Below are positions 1 through 8,656 of a DNA stretch of 64,000 nucleotides, in pieces. The notes beneath the pieces were generated by a model, which made no database searches, was not told the origin of the DNA, and saw only the letters and a program-made list of their open reading frames with translations. Position 1 is the stretch's first letter, and every line of letters starts with the position of its first letter. The position numbers and the translations under genes were made by a program. Location of the stretch: contig NZ_JOFV01000007.1 of assembly GCF_000718325.1 (NCBI RefSeq), positions 62,001 through 126,000 on the forward strand, read 5' to 3'. Origin of the DNA: Oerskovia turbata (GTDB lineage: Bacteria > Actinomycetota > Actinomycetes > Actinomycetales > Cellulomonadaceae).

Positions 1-456
1 GTCAGCCTGTCCGAGCCTCTCGCACGGGCGCTCGACGAGTACGTCGCTGCGCTCCGACCCTCGCTCCTGGCGCGCAGGCCGGGCGACGCCGACGCCGCCC
101 GGGCCCTCCTGCTCACCTGGCGGGGCCGACGCATCGACGCCCAGGCGATCCGCGCGCTGCTCAACCGGTGCGTCGCCCGAATGCCCGAGGAGTACCGGCG
201 GGCGGCAACGCCCCACGCCCTGCGGCACACGACCGCCACGCTCCTCGTCGCGCAGGGCTGGGACGTGAAGGTCATCGCCGAGCTCCTGGGACACGCGTCG
301 ATCGCCACGACCGGCGTCTACCTCGACCGGATCGAGGGCGAGCTCGCGGCCGCGATCCGCTCCCACCCCCTGTCGACCGGGCTGCCCGCGGAGATGGGCA
401 GCGAAGGACTCCCCGAAACGGACAGAGACGAAGAAAACGCCGCCGCCAGGGGCTGA
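1..456 (+). CDS. Tyrosine recombinase / integrase, C-terminal fragment (5' end outside window)
   Basis: The reading frame is open from the first base, so only the C-terminal 151 residues are visible. The sequence HALRHTTATLL carries the HxxR catalytic pair, and GHASIATTGVYL carries the second histidine and the nucleophilic tyrosine of the tyrosine recombinase family (XerC/XerD/phage integrase). The first catalytic arginine must lie upstream of the window. Such enzymes cut and rejoin DNA through a 3'-phosphotyrosyl intermediate. Whether this is a housekeeping Xer protein or a mobile-element integrase cannot be told from the fragment. The tail after the active site is polar and charged. No attachment-site repeat was seen next to it. 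Confidence 0.8.
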   Translation, partial: VSLSEPLARALDEYVAALRPSLLARRPGDADAARALLLTWRGRRIDAQAIRALLNRCVARMPEEYRRAATPHALRHTTATLLVAQGWDVKVIAELLGHASIATTGVYLDRIEGELAAAIRSHPLSTGLPAEMGSEGLPETDRDEENAAARG

Positions 457-525
457 CGCGGAGACGTGGTGGCCACAACGGGCAAAGTCACCCCATTTCT
501 CCGGGTGCGCGCGGCGACCTGAGGC

Positions 526-531
526 TACGGT
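526..531 (+). promoter_or_regulatory. -10 element of cardiolipin synthase gene (leaderless type)
   Basis: TACGGT ends 6 nt before the GTG start codon at 538, so transcription would begin at or next to the start codon. No convincing -35 hexamer was found. Confidence 0.45.
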
Positions 532-537
532 GAGCAG

Positions 538-1791
538 GTGCGCCCCTCGAAGACCTCCCCCGTCCAGCTCGCCCGAACGGTGATGGCCCGCGCAGCAGTG
601 CTCGCGGTCGCGGTCCCCGTCACCGTCGCGACCGGGCTGGTGATCGCCGACGCCCTCCGCAAGCGACGCGTCACCGACCCCAGCAAGTTCCCCCGCTCCG
701 CCCCCGCCGAGGCGAGCATCGGTGAGACGACGACCACGATCTTCACCTACGGTGACGACCTCTACCGCGAGATGCTCGCGGCGATCCGCGGAGCCGAGCG
801 GCGCATCATGCTCGAGACGTACATCTGGAAGGGTGACGACCTCGGCAAGGAGTTCAAGGACGCGCTCGTCGAGGCGACCGAGCGCGGTGTCGAGGTCTTC
901 GTGATCTACGACGGCTTCGCGAACCTCGTCGTCCCGCGCGAGTTCCTGACGTTCCCCGAACCGATCCACGTGATCCGCTACCCGGTCTTCCGCCCAGGCG
1001 TCCTGGTGCTCAACGTCCGCAAGTCGGGCCGTGACCACCGCAAGATCCTCGTGGTCGACGACGAGATCGGGTTCGTCGGGGGGTACAACATCGGCGCGAT
1101 GTACGCGACGCAGTGGCGAGACACCCACATCCGTCTCTCCGGGCCGTCCACCTGGGAGCTGCGCAACGCGTTCGTCGACTTCTGGAACTCGAACCGCAAG
1201 CCGGGGCAGCCGCTCCTCGAGGACCCGGGGTCACGCCTGTGGCTGCCCGAGCTCCGCGCGGCCCGCAACGCCCCCGCCCAGCTCGTCTTCCCGATCCGCG
1301 GCATCTACCTGGACGCGATCGACCGTGCGTCGGACCACATCTACATCACGCAGGCCTACTTCATCCCCGACCGCGAGATCCTCGACGCGCTGCTCATGGC
1401 AGCCCAGCGCGGTGTTGACGTCCGGGTCCTGGTCCCCGAGCGTTCCAACCACGTCGTGGCGGACTGGCTCTCCAAGGGCCTGTACACGACCCTGCTGCGT
1501 GGCGGTGTGACCATCTGGCTGTACAAGGACGCCATGGTCCACGCGAAGACGGCGACGATCGACGGTCGGTGGACCACGATCGGCACGGCCAACATCGACC
1601 GTCTCAGCCTGACCGGGAACTACGAGGTCAACCTCGAGATCGTCGACGCCGGCATCGCGGCGCAGATGGAGAAGGTCTACGACGTCGACCTCAGCAACTG
1701 CCGCGAGCTCACGCTCGAGGAATGGTCCGGACGGTCGCTCGCGGCGAAGCTCGGCGAGGTCGCGCTCGCGCCGCTGCGGCCGCTGCTGTAG
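538..1791 (+). CDS. cls: Cardiolipin synthase / phospholipase D-like protein
   Basis: This 417-residue membrane-anchored phospholipase D superfamily protein probably condenses phosphatidylglycerol (or CDP-diacylglycerol) into cardiolipin at the cytoplasmic membrane. An N-terminal hydrophobic segment lies at about residues 15-38. Two HKD motifs are visible: HRKILVVDDEIGFVGG near residue 165 and HAKTATIDGRWTTIGTANID near residue 335. These are the paired active-site histidines of the family. The GTG start is chosen because a TANNNT -10 box lies 6 nt upstream, which suggests a leaderless mRNA, and because no earlier start is in frame. The gene converges on the metallo-hydrolase gene 17 nt downstream. 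A nuclease or other PLD activity is possible, but cardiolipin synthase is the best match. Confidence 0.85.
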   Translation: MRPSKTSPVQLARTVMARAAVLAVAVPVTVATGLVIADALRKRRVTDPSKFPRSAPAEASIGETTTTIFTYGDDLYREMLAAIRGAERRIMLETYIWKGDDLGKEFKDALVEATERGVEVFVIYDGFANLVVPREFLTFPEPIHVIRYPVFRPGVLVLNVRKSGRDHRKILVVDDEIGFVGGYNIGAMYATQWRDTHIRLSGPSTWELRNAFVDFWNSNRKPGQPLLEDPGSRLWLPELRAARNAPAQLVFPIRGIYLDAIDRASDHIYITQAYFIPDREILDALLMAAQRGVDVRVLVPERSNHVVADWLSKGLYTTLLRGGVTIWLYKDAMVHAKTATIDGRWTTIGTANIDRLSLTGNYEVNLEIVDAGIAAQMEKVYDVDLSNCRELTLEEWSGRSLAAKLGEVALAPLRPLL

Positions 1792-1808
1792 GCCGACCCC
1801 CGCGGCGC

Positions 1809-2648
1809 CTAGTCCCGCGTGGCGTCCGCGACCTCTTCCTCGGGGCGCGGGGGGACGGTCTCGTCGACCTCGAGGGTGGGCACCTCGTCGAACTCGGGGT
1901 GCTCGCGCAAGATCGCGTCGGCGACCACCTCTGGGTCGCGGTGCGGGACGGGCTCGTGGGTCATGGTCTGCTCCTCGCTTCTCGGGGTGACGTCGAGGTG
2001 GTCGCCCACCTCGAGCGGGCGGTAGTGGTAGGTGCCGCCGGTTCGCCCCTCGCCGAACAACCGGTGGACCAGAGCGAGGCCCGCCGGTGACAGGATCGCA
2101 TCGTGGATCGGGATCATCGTCCGTGGGTCGAGCGAACGGACGAAGTCGATGCCCTCGGCGACCTTCATCCAAGGCGCGGACACGGGCACGAGCAGGACGT
2201 CGAGGCGCTCGTCGGTCAGGGGCGGGCTGAACGAGTCACCCGGGTGGTACGTGCGCGCCCCGTCACCGGCCACCAGGTAGGTGACGTTGGTGACCCGAGG
2301 AACGTCCGGATGGATCAGTGCGTGCTGCCCTCCCCCGACGAGCACCGAGAACGGTCCGATCGTCAGGACGTCTCCGGGTTCGACGACCTGGAACCGTTCG
2401 CCGTCGGGCGACTTGCCCAACCGGTCGAACGCGGCCTGCGGTCCGAGGACCCGCAGCTCGGGGTGGGCTGACAGTGCTGCCCGGACGGCGTCGACGTCGA
2501 GGTGGTCGGGGTGCGCGTGCGTCACGAGCAGCGTTCCTGGGGCGACGAGCGCCGCCGCGGTGTCCGCGAGACTCCCTGGGTCGACGGTCAGTCTGGTCGC
2601 CGCGTGCTCGAGCGTGACGCAGGAGTGGCCGTGGGACGTGATGCGCAT
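1809..2648 (-). CDS. Metallo-beta-lactamase-fold hydrolase with unusual acidic C-terminal tail
   Basis: The 279-residue protein has an MBL-fold domain in residues 1 to about 215. THAHPDHLD (HxHxDH) is near residue 50, a further GGQHALIHPD histidine cluster follows, YHPGDS is near 140, and a late IPIHD is near 170. This resembles the UlaG/UPF0173 group of Zn-dependent hydrolases, whose substrates are usually unknown. The remaining ~60 residues are acidic and do not belong to the fold. An ATG within this tail (1964) is preceded by GAGGAG with 6 nt spacing, so the tail could also be made separately (see findings). The start ATG has AAGGCGAG upstream. The TetR gene lies 65 nt upstream on the same strand and may be co-transcribed. 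Confidence 0.75.
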   Translation of the reverse strand: MRITSHGHSCVTLEHAATRLTVDPGSLADTAAALVAPGTLLVTHAHPDHLDVDAVRAALSAHPELRVLGPQAAFDRLGKSPDGERFQVVEPGDVLTIGPFSVLVGGGQHALIHPDVPRVTNVTYLVAGDGARTYHPGDSFSPPLTDERLDVLLVPVSAPWMKVAEGIDFVRSLDPRTMIPIHDAILSPAGLALVHRLFGEGRTGGTYHYRPLEVGDHLDVTPRSEEQTMTHEPVPHRDPEVVADAILREHPEFDEVPTLEVDETVPPRPEEEVADATRD

Positions 2649-2713
2649 CGCTCGCCTTCGGTAGGTGACGGGGGGTGGTTCCAGTGTGCCGCGCACCGGG
2701 TCGTCGCGCCGGG

Positions 2714-3274
2714 TCAGGGGGCGAGCAGGAGATCGGCCAGACGTCGGGCGGCCGCGTCCGTCCGCTCCAGGTCGCCCGTGACGAGGCGGTCGAGCAGAAG
2801 GCCCTTGAATCCGGACGTGAGGAGCGTGGCGTCGACGCGCGCGGTGTCGGACGAGCGACCGATGTCGACCAGGAGGCGCTCGACGTGCTCGACCCACGTG
2901 GTCACGGCGTCCTGGGCGATCGCGCGGTGCGGGCTGCCCTCCTCGAGGGAGGTCGTGAGCAGCTGGAGCATGAGCGTGAAGTGTCCGGTGTGGGCGGGGT
3001 CGGTCATGCCTGCCCACGCGGACAGCGCGGTGATGCGTGGGTCGGTGGTCTGGACGGCGTCGAGGGCCGCGATCATGCGTCGACGGTGCTCGACGAGCAC
3101 GGCCTCGAGCAGGGCGTCCCGGGTCCCGAAGTAGTGCACGAGCATCCGGGCGCTCGTGCCGAGCGACGGTGCGAGGGATCGCAGCGTGAAGCCGCTGAGC
3201 CCCGTGGCCTGGAGGTGGTCGAGCGTGCCGGAGACGAGCTGGGTGCGACGCTCTTCGTCGGGGGTGCGTGACAC
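2714..3274 (-). CDS. TetR-family transcriptional regulator
   Basis: The 186-residue protein has an N-terminal TetR helix-turn-helix (residues ~10-55, TGLSGFTLRSLAPSLGTSARMLVHYFGTRDALL), where the recognition-helix-plus-YF signature is clear, followed by an all-helical ligand-binding domain. The GTG start is supported by GGAGG about 4 nt upstream. It is divergent from the short-chain dehydrogenase gene, and a TetR-style inverted repeat sits at that gene's start. Repression of the dehydrogenase, and probably autoregulation, is therefore likely. The ligand is unknown. The downstream metallo-hydrolase is on the same strand. Confidence 0.85.
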   Translation of the reverse strand: MSRTPDEERRTQLVSGTLDHLQATGLSGFTLRSLAPSLGTSARMLVHYFGTRDALLEAVLVEHRRRMIAALDAVQTTDPRITALSAWAGMTDPAHTGHFTLMLQLLTTSLEEGSPHRAIAQDAVTTWVEHVERLLVDIGRSSDTARVDATLLTSGFKGLLLDRLVTGDLERTDAAARRLADLLLAP

Positions 3275-3291
3275 GGGGCCTCCGGCGGGGG

Positions 3292-3320
3292 TTGACGGCG
3301 GGACGGTGCGAGCCTACGTT
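3292..3320 (+). promoter_or_regulatory. Promoter of the dehydrogenase gene (-35 TTGACG, -10 TACGTT)
   Basis: TTGACG (3292-3297) and TACGTT (3315-3320) are separated by 17 bp, a near-consensus housekeeping promoter. The -10 ends 6 nt before the ATG at 3327, so the mRNA is predicted to be leaderless. Confidence 0.7.
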
Positions 3321-3326
3321 GACCTC

Positions 3327-4139
3327 ATGAGTGTAACGCGTGTTACAGATAAGGCGGACGTCCCGACCCGGTCCGGGCACGCCTCCCCCAACCCCCGCTG
3401 GACCGCGGCCCTCGTGACCGGCGGAAGCTCCGGCGTCGGGCTGGCGCTCGCCCGACGCCTCGTCGCGGACGGCACGACCGTGCTCGTGTGCGGGCGCGAT
3501 CCCGGCCGCCTCGCAGACGCCGCAGCCCAGATACCTGGCCTACGCACCCTGGTTGCCGACCTCGCAGACCCCGACGACGTCGGCCGCCTCGCGCGCGCGG
3601 CAGCCGACCTGCCAGGCCTGGACCTCGTCGTGCACAACGCGGCCGTCCAGCTCGACCGCGACTGGGTCGTCACGCAGCGGCCCGGGGCGACGGGCCCCCT
3701 CGTGCGGGACGCAGCGGCCGAGCTCGCCGCCGACCTCGGCGCTCCGCTGCACCTGACCGCGCACCTCCTGCCGGTTCTCGCGCAGGCCCCGCACGCGGCG
3801 GTCGTCTCCGTCACGTCGGCGCTCGGGACCGTCCCCAAGCGCTCGGCGCCCGTCTACTGCGCGGCCAAGGCCGGGCTGAGCGCCTTCACCACGTCGCTCA
3901 GGTACCAGCTCCGTGCCGCGGCCCCGCACGTCCGCGCGATCGAGGTAGCGCTCCCCCTCGTCGACACCGCGATGACGGCGGGCCGCGGCGCACGCAAGAT
4001 CACGCCCGACGCCGCCGCTTCCGCCATCCTTTCCGCCCTCACCGGGCGCAGGGACAGGGTCCACGTGGGTCCCGTGAGGATCCTGCTCTCGATCCATCGT
4101 GTGGCGCCCCGACTCGCGGCACGGATCGTCGCCGACTGA
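3327..4139 (+). CDS. Short-chain dehydrogenase/reductase (SDR)
   Basis: This 270-residue NAD(P)-dependent oxidoreductase has a Rossmann fold. The dinucleotide-binding motif is VTGGSSGVGLALA at residues ~31-43, NAAVQLD replaces the usual NNAG-type motif, and the catalytic YCAAK (YxxxK) follows near residue 178 with an upstream VTSALG serine. Substrate is unknown. The ATG at 3327 is the only in-frame start before the Rossmann motif, which leaves a ~28-residue N-terminal extension. There is no Shine-Dalgarno sequence. A strong promoter ends 6 nt upstream, so translation is probably leaderless. A TetR-type operator covers codons 2-7. Regulation by the divergent TetR protein is the natural reading. 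Confidence 0.85.
   Translation: MSVTRVTDKADVPTRSGHASPNPRWTAALVTGGSSGVGLALARRLVADGTTVLVCGRDPGRLADAAAQIPGLRTLVADLADPDDVGRLARAAADLPGLDLVVHNAAVQLDRDWVVTQRPGATGPLVRDAAAELAADLGAPLHLTAHLLPVLAQAPHAAVVSVTSALGTVPKRSAPVYCAAKAGLSAFTTSLRYQLRAAAPHVRAIEVALPLVDTAMTAGRGARKITPDAAASAILSALTGRRDRVHVGPVRILLSIHRVAPRLAARIVAD
3332..3347. promoter_or_regulatory. TetR-type operator (inverted repeat)
   Basis: TGTAACGCGTGTTACA is an inverted repeat in which 14 of 16 positions are symmetric, with arms TGTAAC/GTTACA. It lies just downstream of the predicted transcription start, inside the first codons of the dehydrogenase gene, and 58 bp from the start of the divergent tetR gene. Confidence 0.75.
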
Positions 4140-4183
4140 CGCCTCGCCCACGGACGACGGCGGGCCGGGTGGGAAGCTCTTCG

Positions 4184-4194
4184 CCCCCCCCCCC
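4184..4194. repeat. 11-bp poly-C tract
   Basis: A run of eleven C residues lies between the convergent ends of the dehydrogenase and pyruvate carboxylase genes. It is non-coding and possibly prone to length variation. No function is evident. Confidence 0.8.
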
Positions 4195-4217
4195 GCCCCG
4201 CCGACCGGGCACGTGCG

Positions 4218-7200
4218 TCACACGACGACGAGCACCAGGTCCCCGCCCTCGAGCTGCTGGACCGCGCCGATCGCGACGCGCTGCACGGTCCCGCCCACGG
4301 GGGTCGTGATCGCGGCCTCCATCTTCATGGCCTCGACCGTCGCGACCGTCTGCCCCGCCTCGACGACGTCGCCCTCGTGGACGACGGGCGTCACGGCGCC
4401 CGCGAACGGGGCGGCGATCTGACCCGGCGCGGCAGGGTCGGCCTTCTCGGCGAGCGACGCGTCGACCTCGATCGACCGGTCACGCACCTGGAGCGGACGC
4501 AGCTGCCCGTTGAGGGTGAACATGACGGTGCGCATGCCACGCTCGTCGGGGACACCCACGGCTTCGAGGCCCACGAGGAGCTTGACGCCGCGCTCGAGCG
4601 AGACCTCGACCTCCTGGCCGGGCGTGAGGCCGTAGAGGTAGGCCTGGGTACCCAGGACGGACACGTCGCCGAACGCCGCGCGCGTCGTCTCGTAGTCCTT
4701 GGTCGGCCCGGCGAACAGCAGGTGGTTGAGGCGGTTGCGGCGAGCGGCCGAGTCGCCGTCGAGGTCCGCCTGGTCCTCCTCGCTGAGCGGCGTCACGGGT
4801 GTGCGCACGACGCGCCCCGCGAGAGCCTTGCTGCGGAAGGGCTCGGGCCACCCACCGGGCGGGTCCCCGAGCTCCCCACCCAAGAACGCGATGACGGAGT
4901 CGGGGATGTCGTACTCCTGCGGGTTCTCCGCGAAGTCCGCCGGGTCCGCGCCACGGGCGACGAGCTGCAGCGCCAGGTCACCCACGACCTTCGACGACGG
5001 CGTCACCTTCACGAGGCGACCGAGGATGCGGTCGGCCGCGGCGTACGTAGCCTCGATCTGCTCGAACCGGTCGCCCAGCCCGAGCGCGATGGCCTGCTGG
5101 CGCAGGTTGGAGAGCTGGCCGCCCGGGATCTCGTGCTCGTAGACGCGACCCGTCGGGCTCGAGAGCCCCGACTCGAACGGCGCATAGAGACGGCGCACGG
5201 CCTCCCAGTACGGCTCCAGGTCGCACACCGCACGCAGGGACAGGCCCGTGTCACGGTCGGTGTGCTCGAGACCCGCGACGAGCGCGGACATCGACGGCTG
5301 GCTCGTGGTGCCCGCCATGGCGGCGCTCGCGACGTCGACCGCGTCGACACCGGCGGCCACGGCGGCCATGAGCGTGGCCATCTGCCCACCCGACGTGTCG
5401 TGCGTGTGCAGGTGGACGGGCACCTCGAAGCGCTCACGCAGCGCCGTGACCAGGCGTGCCGCGGCAGCAGGGCGCAGCAGGCCCGCCATGTCCTTGATCG
5501 CCAGCACGTGCGCGCCGGCATCGACGATGCGGTCGGCGAGCTCGAGGTAGTAGTCGAGCGTGTACAGGGACTCGGCCGGGTCGAGCAGGTTGCCCGTGTA
5601 GCACAGGGCGACTTCGGCGACCGCGGTGCCGGTCGCACGGACCGCGTCGATCGCCGGGCGCATCTGCTCGACGTCGTTGAGCGCGTCGAAGATCCGGAAG
5701 ATGTCGACGCCCGTGGCGGCCGCCTCACGGACGAACGCCTCGGTCACCTCGGTGGGGTAGGGCGTGTACCCCACGGTGTTGCGCCCGCGCAGGAGCATCT
5801 GCAGCGCGACGTTGGGCATGGCCTCGCGCAGCGCCGCGAGCCGGGCCCAGGGGTCCTCACCGAGGAAGCGCAGCGCGACGTCGTACGTCGCCCCGCCCCA
5901 CGCCTCGACCGACAGGAGCTGCGGCGTCAGGCGCGCGACGTACGGGGCGACGGCGAGCAGGTCGTGCGTACGGACCCGGGTGGCCAGCAGGGACTGGTGG
6001 GCGTCGCGGAACGTGGTGTCGGTGACCTTGACCGCGGTCTCCGCGCGCAGCGCGCGGGCGAACCCCTCGGGTCCGAGCTCGAGCAGCTGCTGGCGGCTGC
6101 CGGGGACCGGCGCCACCGACAGGTCGAGGGCGGGGAGCTTGAAGGCCGGGTCGATCGCGCCCGTGCCCGGCCCGTGCGGCCGGTTGACGGTCACGTCGCC
6201 CAGGTAGCTCAGGAGCCTGGTGCCGCGGTCGGCGCTCTCGCGTGCGGCGAGCAGCTCGGGACGTTCGTCGATGAACGACGTGGACAGGTTCCCCGCGATG
6301 AACTCTGTGTCCGAGAGGACCGCCTGCAGGAACGGGATGTTCGTGCGGATGCCACGGATGCGGAACTCCGCCAGGGCCCGCCGGGCACGGCGCACGGCCG
6401 TCGGGTAGTCCCGGCCTCGGCACGTGAGCTTGACGAGCATCGAGTCGAAGTGGCCCGAGATCTCCGACCCCGCGGTCGCTGTCGCACCGTCGAGGCGGAC
6501 GCCCGCACCACCCGGCGAGCGGTAGGCCACGATGCGGCCCGTGTCGGGGCGGAAGCCGTTGGACGGGTCCTCGGTCGTGATGCGGGACTGGAGGGCCGCG
6601 CCGTTGACGTGCACGTCCTCCTGGCGGATGCCCAGGTCCTCCAGGCTCTCTCCCGCCGCGATGCGCATCTGCGACGACACGAGGTCGATGTCGGTGACCT
6701 CCTCGGTCACCGTGTGCTCGACCTGGATCCGCGGGTTCATCTCGATGAAGACGTGCTGGCCGGCCCGCTCCCCCACGGTGTCGAGCAGGAACTCGACCGT
6801 CCCCGCGTTCTGGTAGCCGATCGACCGGGCGAACTTCACCGCGTCGGCGCACAGGGCATCGCGGATCGCCGGATCCAGGTTCGGGGCCGGGGCGATCTCG
6901 ATGACCTTCTGGTGGCGCCGCTGGACCGAGCAGTCACGCTCGTACAGGTGGACGACGTTGCCCTGGCCGTCGGCCAGGATCTGCACCTCGATGTGACGTG
7001 GGCGCAGCACGGCCTGCTCGAGGAACATGGTCGGGTCGCCGAACGCGCCGTCGGCCTCACGCATCGCGGCGGCCAGGGCTTCGGGCAGGTCCTCACGCCG
7101 GTCGACACGGCGCATGCCGCGCCCGCCGCCGCCTGCGACGGCCTTGGCGAAGATGGGGAAGCCGATCTCGTCCGCGGCGGCGATGAGCTCGTCGATGTCC

Positions 7201-7628
7201 GCCGAGGGCTCGCTCGACGCCAGGACGGGGATGCCCGCCTCCTTGGCGGCCTTGAGCGCGCGCACCTTGTTGCCCGCGAGCTCGAGCACCTCCGGGGGTG
7301 GTCCGACGAACGCGATGCCCGCCTGCTGGCAGGCCCGGGCGAGGTCGGGGTTCTCCGACAGGAAGCCGTAGCCGGGGTAGATCGCGTCCGCACCGGAGTC
7401 CTTGGCGACGCGCACGATCTCCTCGATGTCGAGGTAGGCGCGGACCGGGTGACCCTCCTCGCCGATCCGGTACGCCTCGTCCGCCTTCAGACGATGCTCG
7501 GAGTTCCGATCCTCGTAGGGGAAGACGGCCACCGTCCGGGAGCCGAGCTCGTACGCCGCGCGGAACGCCCGAACCGCGATCTCCGCGCGGTTGGCGACCA
7601 GAACTTTCGAGAACACCAAGTACCCCAT
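4218..7628 (-). CDS. pyc: Pyruvate carboxylase
   Basis: This 1136-residue single-chain biotin enzyme carboxylates pyruvate to oxaloacetate using ATP and bicarbonate, an anaplerotic step feeding the TCA cycle. Domains in order: biotin carboxylase with ATP-grasp (residues 1 to ~455, starting KVLVANRAEIAVRAFRA, with MNPRIQVEHTVTEEVT near 300); carboxyltransferase TIM barrel (from ~540, TDTTFRDAHQSLLATR, with the metal-binding LHTHDTSGG near 725); and a C-terminal biotinyl domain with EAMKMEA, where Lys ~1102 is the biotin site. Length is normal for the family. The gene stands alone, with a 259-nt gap upstream holding a terminator for the preceding merR gene. No clear promoter could be assigned. 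Confidence 0.97.
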   Translation of the reverse strand: MGYLVFSKVLVANRAEIAVRAFRAAYELGSRTVAVFPYEDRNSEHRLKADEAYRIGEEGHPVRAYLDIEEIVRVAKDSGADAIYPGYGFLSENPDLARACQQAGIAFVGPPPEVLELAGNKVRALKAAKEAGIPVLASSEPSADIDELIAAADEIGFPIFAKAVAGGGGRGMRRVDRREDLPEALAAAMREADGAFGDPTMFLEQAVLRPRHIEVQILADGQGNVVHLYERDCSVQRRHQKVIEIAPAPNLDPAIRDALCADAVKFARSIGYQNAGTVEFLLDTVGERAGQHVFIEMNPRIQVEHTVTEEVTDIDLVSSQMRIAAGESLEDLGIRQEDVHVNGAALQSRITTEDPSNGFRPDTGRIVAYRSPGGAGVRLDGATATAGSEISGHFDSMLVKLTCRGRDYPTAVRRARRALAEFRIRGIRTNIPFLQAVLSDTEFIAGNLSTSFIDERPELLAARESADRGTRLLSYLGDVTVNRPHGPGTGAIDPAFKLPALDLSVAPVPGSRQQLLELGPEGFARALRAETAVKVTDTTFRDAHQSLLATRVRTHDLLAVAPYVARLTPQLLSVEAWGGATYDVALRFLGEDPWARLAALREAMPNVALQMLLRGRNTVGYTPYPTEVTEAFVREAAATGVDIFRIFDALNDVEQMRPAIDAVRATGTAVAEVALCYTGNLLDPAESLYTLDYYLELADRIVDAGAHVLAIKDMAGLLRPAAAARLVTALRERFEVPVHLHTHDTSGGQMATLMAAVAAGVDAVDVASAAMAGTTSQPSMSALVAGLEHTDRDTGLSLRAVCDLEPYWEAVRRLYAPFESGLSSPTGRVYEHEIPGGQLSNLRQQAIALGLGDRFEQIEATYAAADRILGRLVKVTPSSKVVGDLALQLVARGADPADFAENPQEYDIPDSVIAFLGGELGDPPGGWPEPFRSKALAGRVVRTPVTPLSEEDQADLDGDSAARRNRLNHLLFAGPTKDYETTRAAFGDVSVLGTQAYLYGLTPGQEVEVSLERGVKLLVGLEAVGVPDERGMRTVMFTLNGQLRPLQVRDRSIEVDASLAEKADPAAPGQIAAPFAGAVTPVVHEGDVVEAGQTVATVEAMKMEAAITTPVGGTVQRVAIGAVQQLEGGDLVLVVV

Positions 7629-7829
7629 CCGTCATCGTGGGCCGGGCACGGGACACTCGCGAGAAGAGGTCCACGCACCCGCTCGTCACGGGCGCCGCTC
7701 CGGCGCGAGCCGGGGACGTCCAGAGGCGATCTTCGCACGGCCGAACGCGCAGGACGTCACCGGACGGGGGCGAGCGGGAGAAATGGTGCTCATCACCACG
7801 GGCCGGTCCGGCTCAGGACCAGACACGAG

Positions 7830-7854
7830 AGGACCCCGCCACGGGCGGGGTCCT
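7830..7854 (-). terminator. Rho-independent-like terminator downstream of merR
   Basis: An 11-bp perfect stem, AGGACCCCGCC/GGCGGGGTCCT, with a 3-nt loop lies just past the stop codon of the MerR gene. No T-tract follows, which is common for terminators of high-GC actinobacteria. Confidence 0.7.
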
Positions 7855-7887
7855 GGGCTCTCGGGCGCCTCGGCGGCGCGGGGTGCT

Positions 7888-8478
7888 TCAGCCGGCGCTT
7901 CGTGCCCGACGGCGGAGCTCGAGCTCGTCCTCGGTCGGGACGACGTGGGACTCGTCGTCCCCCAGCGACTCGGCGGGCATGTCGCTCAGCGTCCCCTCGA
8001 CCTCGCGCCAGACGCGACCGACCGCGATGCCGAACACTCCCTGCCCGCCCTGGACCAGGTCGACGACCTCGTCCGGGGACGTGCACTCGTACACGCTCGC
8101 GCCGTCGCTCATGAGCGTGATCTGTGCCAGGTCGTTCACCCCGCGCTCGCGCAGGTGCTCGACCGCTGTGCGGATCTGCTGCAGTGAGACCCCGGTGTCG
8201 AGCAGCCGCTTGACGATCTTGAGGACGAGGATGTCTCGGAAGCCGTAGAGCCGGTGCGTCCCCGAGCCGGAGGCGGAGCGGACCGTCGGCTCGACGAGGC
8301 CCGTGCGGGCCCAGTAGTCCAGCTGTCGGTAGGTGATGCCCGCGACGCGGCACGCCGTGGGGCCACGGTAGCCGGTGGTGGTGTCCTGCTCGGTGATGTC
8401 CTCGCCGAACAGCAGTCCCTGGGCCGCGTGGGAAACCGGAGCCCCAGGCTCCGCTCCAGCTCTGCCGCTGCTGTTCAC
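7888..8478 (-). CDS. MerR-family transcriptional regulator (second of the cluster)
   Basis: The 196-residue protein has a MerR-type winged helix-turn-helix at residues ~44-110 (YRGPTACRVAGITYRQLDYW, then GSGTHRLYGFRDILVLKIVKRLL) followed by a coiled region and an acidic tail. In Mycobacterium a MerR gene (Rv1830) ends the conserved cluster garA-Rv1828-Rv1829-Rv1830, and position and sequence here fit that counterpart. The exact function is not established from sequence. The GTG start has GGAGG upstream. A strong hairpin follows the gene. Confidence 0.85.
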   Translation of the reverse strand: MNSSGRAGAEPGAPVSHAAQGLLFGEDITEQDTTTGYRGPTACRVAGITYRQLDYWARTGLVEPTVRSASGSGTHRLYGFRDILVLKIVKRLLDTGVSLQQIRTAVEHLRERGVNDLAQITLMSDGASVYECTSPDEVVDLVQGGQGVFGIAVGRVWREVEGTLSDMPAESLGDDESHVVPTEDELELRRRARSAG

Positions 8479-8656
8479 TGTGCCTCCAAGGATGATGTGG
8501 ACTCCACGCTAGGCCCGGGGCCACCGAGCGTCAACGACCGGGGCACCGAGCGGGTGAGCGTGTCGCACGCACCACCACCCGCCGCACCGTTCGCCCCTGG
8601 CCCGGACAGGCCCGCACCAGCGAGACGGTGGCCGCGCTCCGGACATGACCGCACGG

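Noticed and set aside
4377-8114. A 1245-codon open frame antisense to pyruvate carboxylase
   Set aside because: Same reasoning: a compositional shadow of pyc with no recognisable motif or ribosome binding site.
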